From: an uncultured Oscillospiraceae bacterium
GTDB lineage: Bacteria > Bacillota > Clostridia > Oscillospirales > Ruminococcaceae
Direction: 5' to 3'
NCBI GenBank assembly: GCA_934481355.1
Contig: CAKSPH010000037.1
Coordinates: 1 to 22,743, forward strand
Length of the DNA stretch: 22,743 nt
The notes under the pieces are model-generated. The model ran no database searches. It was not told the DNA's origin and saw only the letters and a list, made by a program, of their open reading frames with translations. This document shows positions 6,222 through 12,465 of the stretch, piece by piece; the stretch's first letter is position 1, and the number at the start of each line of letters is the position of its first letter. The position numbers and the translations under genes are program-made.

Positions 6222-7838
6222 ATGTCAGCTAAAAATAAACAAAAGAATACCGGAGTAAAGAAGCAGAAAAAGCGCCGCGGGCTCACGCTGCTGAAAAAGG
6301 GGCACAAGGGTCTTGTATACGCGCTGTTCAGCCGTTTCGGGATAGTCGTGCTTCTGCTGCTGGTACAGATAACGATATTCGTGGTGATGTACAACATTTT
6401 CAAGGATTACATCCCGCATTTCTATATTTTTTCCACGGCGTTCACGGTGGCGATGGTGCTTTATCTCATCAACAGCCGCATGAATCCCTCGTCAAAGATA
6501 ACGTGGCTGGTAATAATCATGGTAATGCCGGTTTTCGGTTCGCTGCTGCTGTGGTATATTCAGAGCGACATCGGGCACAGGGCGCTGAAAAAGCGCGCCG
6601 ACCAGCTTCTTGACGACACCATGGGTATCATCCCGCAGGACCCGGAGGTAATGCGCCTCTTCTCGGAGGAGGCTCCCGGGCCGGCTTCCACGGCGGTTTT
6701 CATGCAGCGCAGCGGCTGCCGCCCGGTGTATTCCGGAACGGACGCGGTCTATTTCCCGTCCGGCGAGGCTAAATTCGAGGAGCTTCTGGAACAGCTCCAG
6801 AAAGCGGAGCACTTTATATTTCTCGAGTACTTCATCATAGACGAGGGCGTGATGTGGGGGCAGATACTCGAGATACTGGCGCAGAAAGCGAAGATCGGCG
6901 TTGACGTGCGCGTGATGTACGACGGCACCTGCGAATTTTCAAGGCTCCCGCACAGCTATCCGAAGAAGCTGGAGTATTTCGGGATAAAGTGCAAGGTGTT
7001 CGCGCCGCTGTCGCCGTTCGTTTCCACACACTACAACTACCGCGACCACCGGAAGATCCTCGTTATCGACGGAAAGACGGCGTTCACCGGCGGCGTGAAT
7101 TTCGCGGACGAGTATATCAACGAGATACACCGCTTCGGCCACTGGAAGGATACCGCGATAATGCTTAAGGGCGAGGCTGTGCGCAGCTTCACGCTGATGT
7201 TCCTCCAGATGTGGGAAATGACCGAGAAGCAGCCGGAGCTTGAATACGAGAAGTTCCTGACATACCCGGCGGACCCCGACCCGCTTGCGGACGGGTTCGT
7301 GCTCCCATACGGGGACTGCCCGCTCAACGGCGAGAAGCTCGGCGAGCGTATGTACATGGATATCCTCAACCGCGCGGTGAACTACGTCCACATAATGACG
7401 CCCTACCTCATACTTGACGGAGAGATGGAAACGGCGCTGAAATTCGCGGCGGAGCGCGGCGTGGACGTCCGGATAATTCTCCCGGGGATACCGGACAAGA
7501 AGATAGCCTATTCGCTGGCAAAGACTCATTACCGTTCGCTTATCGAGTCCGGAGTGAAGATATACGAATACACCCCGGGATTCGTCCACGCGAAAGTGTT
7601 CGTTGCGGACGACAGGGAAGCGGTGGTAGGCTCGATAAACCTCGACTACCGGAGTTTCTACCATCATTTCGAGTGCGCGGCGTATATGTACGGCACCGAC
7701 TGTATCCCGGATATCCGCGATGACTTCTTTGAGACACAGCAGGAGTGCCGCGAGGTAACTCCGGAGATCATCAGGCATGAGAATCTGCTGATGAAGATTA
7801 CGGGGTTCATCATGAAGGCGGTCGCCCCGCTGATGTGA
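6222..7838 (+). CDS. cls: Cardiolipin synthase (phospholipase D family)
   Basis: A 538-aa membrane enzyme that makes cardiolipin from two phosphatidylglycerol molecules. A Lys/Arg-rich N-terminus (about 1-30) is followed by three membrane helices (about 33-58, 68-85, 92-112), the PLDc_N anchor usual in Gram-positive Cls. Two HKD phospholipase-D motifs form the active site: His-276, Lys-278, Asp-283 (HRKILVID) and His-456, Lys-458, Asp-463 (HAKVFVAD), each with the following GG or GS.N. The ATG at 6222 has a GGAGG site; the frame is open further upstream but lies over the promoter. Length is close to the family norm. It is monocistronic and converges with the GH74 gene over a shared terminator. 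Confidence 0.95.
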   Translation: MSAKNKQKNTGVKKQKKRRGLTLLKKGHKGLVYALFSRFGIVVLLLLVQITIFVVMYNIFKDYIPHFYIFSTAFTVAMVLYLINSRMNPSSKITWLVIIMVMPVFGSLLLWYIQSDIGHRALKKRADQLLDDTMGIIPQDPEVMRLFSEEAPGPASTAVFMQRSGCRPVYSGTDAVYFPSGEAKFEELLEQLQKAEHFIFLEYFIIDEGVMWGQILEILAQKAKIGVDVRVMYDGTCEFSRLPHSYPKKLEYFGIKCKVFAPLSPFVSTHYNYRDHRKILVIDGKTAFTGGVNFADEYINEIHRFGHWKDTAIMLKGEAVRSFTLMFLQMWEMTEKQPELEYEKFLTYPADPDPLADGFVLPYGDCPLNGEKLGERMYMDILNRAVNYVHIMTPYLILDGEMETALKFAAERGVDVRIILPGIPDKKIAYSLAKTHYRSLIESGVKIYEYTPGFVHAKVFVADDREAVVGSINLDYRSFYHHFECAAYMYGTDCIPDIRDDFFETQQECREVTPEIIRHENLLMKITGFIMKAVAPLM

Positions 7839-7856
7839 TTTCAGAGTATATGAAGA

Positions 7857-7886
7857 AAAGGGAGAGCCGGAGCTCTCCCTTTCTTA
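7857..7886. terminator. Bidirectional terminator between cls and GH74 gene
   Basis: AAAGGGAGAGC (7857-7867) and GCTCTCCCTTT (7872-7882) make an 11-bp stem with a 4-nt loop; T-rich tails occur on both strands. Confidence 0.85.
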
Positions 7887-7903
7887 ATTATGCCGTGATG
7901 AGA

Positions 7904-10138
7904 TCACTGGATAAGGTCGCCGTAAACAACGCCCAGACCAAGAGTGCTCATGTAAACCCTGCCGTAAACGTTCCAGTCGCCGTATACGAACTTTCCGTTG
8001 CCGGTGCCGCCAAACTGGAGATTATCGTCATTTATGCGCTTCCATGTCGCGCCCTCGTCCTCTGACCAGTAAAGTCCCACCGGGTCCTCGGAAGTGGGCT
8101 GTCCCCAGATGTAGATAGCCTCGGGGTCGCCGTCGTTCCTGCCTCTGCCAAGACCCACCATCTGGCAGTTGGAAACAGTATCTATGTGCTTGAACGTCTG
8201 ACCGTGGTCCTCTGATACCTGAAGTCCCATTGCGCAGAAGTATATCTTGCCCTCAACGCCTGCGACTACCGCCGGACGTGTGGAATTGAACACCGTCAGG
8301 TCGTTGTTCGCCGTGAAGGTCTTTCCGCGGTCGCTGCTGTAATAGAACGCGCTTCCGCTGGAGGCGTACACATACTCGGGATTTACCGGGTCTGCGATTA
8401 TACGCTTGCAGCTGAGTCCGCCCTCGCACTTTTCCCAGGTCTCGCCCTTGTCGTCGGTGCGGAAGATGAACGCGCCGTTGTCCGGAGCCCAGTAGAACGT
8501 CTTTCCGTCGGCGGATACCGCAACGGAGCCGCCGTGCGCCGCGCCGGTGTCCAGCGGGGAGTTCTTCACGTTGTTCCATGTTGCGCCGCCGTCCTCGGTG
8601 TACCAGAAGTCGTTGCCGCTGGTGGAGTTCGCAGCCTTTACCCAGATATCGGTGCTTCCCATTGCAACGCCGAGTCCGGTCATGGAGCCTGCCGCGCTGC
8701 TGTGCATGGTTCCGAATTCAGCGGCGTCGTCCTGCGCGAAGCCGTCGTAGTCGGCAGTAACGGTGACGAGCTTTCCGCCGGGAATGCTTACCAGTTCGTA
8801 GGGAACAGTTTCCTCAACGCCCTTGCCGAAGAAGTGGAACTCCGGCTTTTCGTCCCAGATGTTGTCGGAAGCGAAGATACCGTTTCCGGAAACCACCATT
8901 ACCCTGTCGGTGTTGTTCGGGTCGATGGCCATAGAGCTGCACCAGTGCATTGCGGAGCCTGCGTGCCATGCAACGCCGCCGTCAGTCATGGTCATAACGT
9001 CGTTGAGGTATTTCCATGTCTTGCCGCCGTCCGTGGTAACGTAGAATTCATCGCCGAATGCGCCTGTGGGCTGCTGGCTGTACACGTTCTCGGTGCAGGC
9101 AACCATTCTGTCCGGGTTGTTCGGGTCGATGACAACGTCGCCGTAGCTGCGCTTCTCCGGGGTGATATCCTCCATGGAGTCGTCCGCGATGGTCAGCGCG
9201 CGGATGCTTCCGGAGCCGCGGTTGCTGTTCCACGGGCCCTCCGCGTCGGCATAGGTGATGATTATCTTGCCGTCGCCGTTGTACTTCATGCGCTGGACCA
9301 TAAGACCCTTGGGCGCCGCCTCAACGGGAGCCCATGTGCTTCCTGCGTCAGTGGACTTATAGATATTATAGTCGCCCTTGCGGGAGATAGCCGCGTAGAT
9401 AGTGGAGCAGCTGCTGTCGTCCCCGGAGGTCGGGTCGATGATTATGCTGCAAATTCCGTTGATGTTGCTTGTGGAGGTGTCCGTGCCGAGGTCGAGCTTT
9501 GTAAAGGTCAGACCGCCGTCCGTGGACTTTATCAGACCGCCTGTGCTCATGCCGCCGGCGTAAACGATGTCGCTGTTCTTCGGGTCTACCGCGAGTCTTT
9601 CGCCGTTGCCGCGTCCCATTCCGTTGCCGTCCACCTTGATGGTGTCGGTGAGCTCGGTGCGGGTGAAGGTGCTGCCATAGTCGTCAGAGATGAAAAGCGC
9701 GGTCCTGCCGCCGCTGAGGTAGCTTGTTCCCGCAAGCAGGTACAGCCTGTTCGGGTCGCTGGCGCCGAATGCGAGCCCCGCAATTCCGAGGAAGCCCTGG
9801 TCGTCCTCGCTGATACCGTAGGACAGGGACTCCCACTTTTCCAGCTCCTTGTTGTAGCGGTAAGCTCCGCCGACGTCGGTCCTCGCGTAGTACAGCCCGT
9901 CCTGGCTGGTGGTGAACACGCCGCTGACGAATCCGCCGCCGCCCATTGCCACCTGATTGAATTTCCAGCCGTTTACGGAAACGTTGGCAGCGGTCGGCTC
10001 CTCCGAAACGGCGGTATCGCCGCCCACGTCGGGAGTGCTGTCCGTGCTGCCGCTGCTTGCGTTGTTTCCGGAGCAGCCGGAAAGTCCCACGGCTGTCACA
10101 GCCGCGAGAAGTATGCTCAGAATTCTCTTGTGCTTCAT
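7904..10138 (-). CDS. GH74-family xyloglucan hydrolase, surface lipoprotein
   Basis: A 744-aa secreted enzyme. MKHKRILSI plus a hydrophobic stretch ends in LSGC (Cys-22), a good lipobox, followed by a Ser/Thr/Gly-rich linker to residue 52, so it should be anchored outside the membrane. The body has the GH74 opening VAMGGGGFVSGVF and YARTDVGGAYRY and at least nine Asp-box repeats (for example STDGGLTF, STDAGSTW, TTDGGKTW, TEDGGATW, SSDRGKTF, SEDEGATW), the signature of the two seven-bladed propellers. Asp-88 in RTDVGG corresponds to a catalytic Asp of the family as I recall it. GH74 enzymes cleave the glucan backbone of xyloglucan, endo or from the reducing end; which mode cannot be told. ATG 10138 is chosen for its GGAG site and signal peptide. 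It has its own promoter. Confidence 0.92.
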   Translation of the reverse strand: MKHKRILSILLAAVTAVGLSGCSGNNASSGSTDSTPDVGGDTAVSEEPTAANVSVNGWKFNQVAMGGGGFVSGVFTTSQDGLYYARTDVGGAYRYNKELEKWESLSYGISEDDQGFLGIAGLAFGASDPNRLYLLAGTSYLSGGRTALFISDDYGSTFTRTELTDTIKVDGNGMGRGNGERLAVDPKNSDIVYAGGMSTGGLIKSTDGGLTFTKLDLGTDTSTSNINGICSIIIDPTSGDDSSCSTIYAAISRKGDYNIYKSTDAGSTWAPVEAAPKGLMVQRMKYNGDGKIIITYADAEGPWNSNRGSGSIRALTIADDSMEDITPEKRSYGDVVIDPNNPDRMVACTENVYSQQPTGAFGDEFYVTTDGGKTWKYLNDVMTMTDGGVAWHAGSAMHWCSSMAIDPNNTDRVMVVSGNGIFASDNIWDEKPEFHFFGKGVEETVPYELVSIPGGKLVTVTADYDGFAQDDAAEFGTMHSSAAGSMTGLGVAMGSTDIWVKAANSTSGNDFWYTEDGGATWNNVKNSPLDTGAAHGGSVAVSADGKTFYWAPDNGAFIFRTDDKGETWEKCEGGLSCKRIIADPVNPEYVYASSGSAFYYSSDRGKTFTANNDLTVFNSTRPAVVAGVEGKIYFCAMGLQVSEDHGQTFKHIDTVSNCQMVGLGRGRNDGDPEAIYIWGQPTSEDPVGLYWSEDEGATWKRINDDNLQFGGTGNGKFVYGDWNVYGRVYMSTLGLGVVYGDLIQ

Positions 10139-10195
10139 ATATTTCTCCATTCTCCTGTTATTGCCGTCCATCTATGTAATGGATTACACGACCAT

Positions 10196-10224
10196 ATTAT
10201 ACAACATCTTTTCCGAAATTGCAA
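10196..10224 (-). promoter_or_regulatory. Promoter of the GH74 gene
   Basis: Minus strand: TTGCAA (10219-10224), 17-bp spacer, TATAAT (10196-10201). It leaves a leader of about 50 nt before the ATG. A second minus-strand TATAAT at 10273-10278 has only a poorly spaced TTGCAG upstream. Confidence 0.75.
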
Positions 10225-10336
10225 TACCTTTTTGCGAATTTCACAATACAGCGGATATATTATGGAGCGATTATTATAGGTTCTGGGAAAATCCTGCAAG
10301 TGGCTGTTCATACCGGCAGCGCTCCGCCGTGAGCGT

Positions 10337-11182
10337 TCATGTAAGTTTCCTCAGACCCGGGGTGATTATCTGTCCCTCAGGGATAAGCGAATAATCGTAC
10401 ATCACCTTTGAATGATTGTCGAGCACCAGCTCCCGCCGGAGCACCCTGCGCTCCCGGTCGAGGGTCAGGCGGTAGACCTGACTTATCCGGAAGAACTCGC
10501 CGTCCTCCAGAACGTAGCCCTGATTCTCCTCTGTTATCCTGTATATGTACGGGAACGGCTCCGGCGCGCGGAGCTCCCCGCACAGCTCGGATTCCGTCAC
10601 CCAGACGAGAAGCTGCACCGGTCTGTCGGCGGTGTTTCTGAAGCGGTAGTCCACGTTTTTATAGAACACGCTCGTTCCCGTGCCGAACGGCACCCGCCTG
10701 CCGGAATCCGGGAAAAGCGCGTCGGAGTGGTGCACGAGCTCCGTCACGGTGAGCGGGCTGTTCAGCACCAGCCAGTGGATCAGGTTAGCTAGCTGGCAGA
10801 GCCCTCCGCCAACGCCGCGCTCAAGCTTTCCGTGGTTTATCACCAGCCCGTCAAGGTAGCCGTGCCTTTCGTCCGGATTTCCCACGAGCTTCCAGAACGA
10901 GAACACCTCGCCGGGCTTGATGATTATTCCGTTTATTTTTGCGCAGGCAAGCCGGAGGTTAGTCGCCTTGTTCCGCTGGAGTTCCATGTCAACGCCCTCA
11001 AGCTTCCGCATTATCCGGGAGCTGTGGCTCTTTACCACGGCAGGAAGCGGCACGGTGTTGAACTCCCGCGCGAATCTGTCTCGGGACGCGGCGTCGCGGA
11101 TATCCCGCAGTAAATACTCCTTGCGGAGCGATATTTTATAGCACAGCGGCGATATTTCGCAGAAAAGCTTTCGTTTCTTCAT
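10337..11182 (-). CDS. VanW family protein
   Basis: A 281-aa protein of the VanW family, named after an accessory gene of vancomycin-resistance clusters whose biochemical function is unknown. The family core is clear at about residues 85-175: PGEVFSFWKLVGNP, GYLDG, RGVGGGLCQLANLIHW and ELVHHSDALFPD. There is no signal peptide. I use ATG 11182, with a GGAAGTG site; the frame extends to 11215, but the -10 box is at 11225-11230, too close for that start. No vanHAX-type genes are nearby, so there is no evidence of a resistance cluster. It has its own promoter with four 11-bp-periodic repeats upstream. A link to cell-wall stress or phosphate control is possible. No good terminator follows it. Confidence 0.92.
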   Translation of the reverse strand: MKKRKLFCEISPLCYKISLRKEYLLRDIRDAASRDRFAREFNTVPLPAVVKSHSSRIMRKLEGVDMELQRNKATNLRLACAKINGIIIKPGEVFSFWKLVGNPDERHGYLDGLVINHGKLERGVGGGLCQLANLIHWLVLNSPLTVTELVHHSDALFPDSGRRVPFGTGTSVFYKNVDYRFRNTADRPVQLLVWVTESELCGELRAPEPFPYIYRITEENQGYVLEDGEFFRISQVYRLTLDRERRVLRRELVLDNHSKVMYDYSLIPEGQIITPGLRKLT

Positions 11183-11224
11183 GGGTTCACTTCCATTTTC
11201 GAGTATAATTACCATTCTGATTAG

Positions 11225-11252
11225 ATTATAGCATATTTTTTTAAAAATGCAA
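11225..11252 (-). promoter_or_regulatory. Promoter of the vanW-like gene
   Basis: Minus strand: TTGCAT (11247-11252), 16-bp spacer, TATAAT (11225-11230). The repeat array 11252-11290 abuts the -35 box. Confidence 0.75.
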
Positions 11253-11290
11253 TTACAGTCTGATTACAATGTGGTTACAATATGGTAACA
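11252..11290 (-). promoter_or_regulatory. Four 11-bp-periodic direct repeats upstream of vanW -35
   Basis: In the direction of the gene the units TGTTAC, TGTAAC, TGTAAT and TGTAAT occur at 11285-11290, 11274-11279, 11263-11268 and 11252-11257: exact 11-bp steps with 5-nt spacers. This is the geometry of OmpR/PhoB-family response-regulator sites (Pho boxes). Four units flush against a weak -35 box suggest an activator. No such regulator is encoded in the window. Confidence 0.6.
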
Positions 11291-11314
11291 GAGCTTAACG
11301 AAGCATTCTGTCCG

Positions 11315-11338
11315 CGAAACATTATCGTTCATGTTTCG
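11315..11338. repeat. 8-bp inverted repeat in the vanW-araC intergenic region
   Basis: CGAAACAT (11315-11322) and ATGTTTCG (11331-11338) are exact reverse complements with an 8-nt spacer. It has no T-run and may be a dimeric regulator site; owner unknown. Confidence 0.45.
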
Positions 11339-11401
11339 GTTTTACATTACAAAAAAGCGCGTTTTTATTACATGAGCAGTCACAAATCAAAGGGGTGATG
11401 C

Positions 11402-11490
11402 TATAATAAATCAAATGATTCAGCCAACCAGTCTCCTGACTTTTCGTATAACCGAAGCCCCCGGATAAACGTCCGGGGGTTTCGGTGTTT
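11402..11490 (+). ncRNA. Possible short transcript ending at a strong terminator
   Basis: A TATAAT (11402-11407) with a weak -35 (GTCACA, 17-bp spacing) precedes about 40 nt of AT-rich sequence and then a very stable hairpin. No reading frame of any size fits: the ATG behind AAAGGGGTG at 11398 meets a stop after one codon. The gene on the left points away, so the terminator must serve a rightward transcript made in this gap. A small RNA or the leader of the araC gene would both fit. Confidence 0.35.
11451..11490 (+). terminator. Strong intrinsic terminator upstream of the araC-type gene
   Basis: ACCGAAGCCCCCGGA (11451-11465) and TCCGGGGGTTTCGGT (11472-11486) pair over 15 bp with a single G-U, 6-nt loop, followed by GTTTTAG. 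It lies just before the TTGACA of the next gene. Confidence 0.85.
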
Positions 11491-11503
11491 TAGAGGTGAC
11501 CGC

Positions 11504-11532
11504 TTGACATACGCGGCGTCAGATGTTAAAAT
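11504..11532 (+). promoter_or_regulatory. Promoter of the AraC-family regulator
   Basis: TTGACA (11504-11509), 17-bp spacer, TAAAAT (11527-11532), 18 bp before the ATG. Confidence 0.75.
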
Positions 11533-11550
11533 GTTGATAGGGGTGATGTT

Positions 11551-12366
11551 ATGTACAGTGCAGTTTATCCGGTGCTGGCGGCGCAGACGCGGCTTCCGTT
11601 CTACCTTTCGGGGATCGGGATATCCGACCCGGAATACCACGTCAGCCGGGAAAAGGGTCTGGTCTCCTATCAGGTGCTGTACACGCGCAGCGGGCGCGGA
11701 GTACTGCGCGTGGACCGGCGGGAATTTCCGCAGGAGCCCGGGAGCATATTCTTCCTTTCGCCGGGAGTCCCGCACGAATACTTCCCGGCGGACGGAATGT
11801 GGGAAACGGCATGGGCGGTGTTCCGCGGGGCGCAGCTTCCGGAGATAATGCGCTCCCTCGGCTTCGGGAGCTGGCAGGAGAAAAGCGGCGCGGAGCTCTC
11901 CGGCTGCGAGCGGATATTCAGCCAGCTCATGTCCGCGGTGAACGACCCGGTATCCGGCGGCGAGAGGTGCTCCATGCTGGTGTACGAATACATCCTTGAG
12001 GTGCGCTCCCTGCTGGCGACGGGCGGCTCCCGGAGCAAAAACGGCGGCTCCCCGGCGGATTCCGCAATAGAGTACATGGACAGGGAATTCAGCCGGGACA
12101 TCACGCTGGAGGAGCTGGCGGGGCTCTCCGGGATAACGCTCCAGCATTTCTGCCGGGTTTTCCGCGCGCAGACCGGAATGCGCCCGATGGAGTACCTTGC
12201 GCGGCGCCGCATAGCCGAGGCAAAGCGCCTTCTGCTCACAACGGAGCGCAGTGTTTCCGAGATAGCGGAGCTGACCGGTTACAGCTCGCCGACCTATTTC
12301 GGGGTGGTTTTCCGGCGGTGCGAGGGGATGTCCCCGTCAGAGTACCGTATGAGCAAGGCGCTGTGA
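11551..12366 (+). CDS. AraC-family transcriptional regulator
   Basis: A 271-aa protein. The N-terminal half (about 35-95) is a cupin-like sugar-sensing domain: YQVLYTRSGRGVLRVD, then PGSIFFLSPGVPHEYFP. The C-terminal hundred residues form the double HTH of AraC/XylS proteins: DITLEELAGLSGITLQHF as the first helix pair, then VSEIAELTGYSSPTYFGVVF and the closing G.SPSEYR. ATG 11551 is preceded by AGGGGTG. Cupin-type AraC proteins usually activate sugar or polysaccharide genes. The next gene, a GH59 glycosidase 99 bp downstream in the same direction, has its own promoter with two direct half-sites 20 bp apart, so it is the likely target; the galactose- or xyloglucan-derived inducer is speculation. 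Confidence 0.93.
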   Translation: MYSAVYPVLAAQTRLPFYLSGIGISDPEYHVSREKGLVSYQVLYTRSGRGVLRVDRREFPQEPGSIFFLSPGVPHEYFPADGMWETAWAVFRGAQLPEIMRSLGFGSWQEKSGAELSGCERIFSQLMSAVNDPVSGGERCSMLVYEYILEVRSLLATGGSRSKNGGSPADSAIEYMDREFSRDITLEELAGLSGITLQHFCRVFRAQTGMRPMEYLARRRIAEAKRLLLTTERSVSEIAELTGYSSPTYFGVVFRRCEGMSPSEYRMSKAL

Positions 12367-12371
12367 TGTTC

Positions 12372-12401
12372 ATATTTTGAGAGTTCCGCAAATATTTGAG
12401 A
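12372..12401 (+). promoter_or_regulatory. Direct repeat 20 bp apart, candidate AraC-type operator
   Basis: ATATTTTGAGA (12372-12382) and ATATTTGAGA (12392-12401) differ by one base insertion and start exactly 20 bp apart. The second half touches the -35 box of the GH59 promoter. Two half-sites two helical turns apart, next to -35, is the classical arrangement for AraC-family activators. Confidence 0.6.
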
Positions 12402-12430
12402 TTGAAATTCCGCTTCGTTTGCGCTATACT
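12402..12430 (+). promoter_or_regulatory. Promoter of the GH59-type gene
   Basis: TTGAAA (12402-12407), 17-bp spacer, TATACT (12425-12430), 35 bp before the ATG. Confidence 0.7.
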
Positions 12431-12465
12431 GTAATCACAAAACAGCACGGCGAAAGGAGCCTTCT

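Noticed and set aside
6939..7778. 279-codon minus-strand frame opposite cls
   Set aside because: Overlaps the two HKD motifs of cls and has no family features.
8534..10279. Long plus-strand open frame (581 codons) opposite the GH74 gene
   Set aside because: It is the antisense of a clear family gene with lipobox and Asp-boxes; its translation is Val/Ala/Gly-rich without any recognisable domain. GC-rich codon bias explains such shadows.
10337..11182. Vancomycin-resistance cluster suggested by the VanW protein
   Set aside because: VanW proteins are widespread; no ligase, dehydrogenase, dipeptidase or VanRS genes accompany it.
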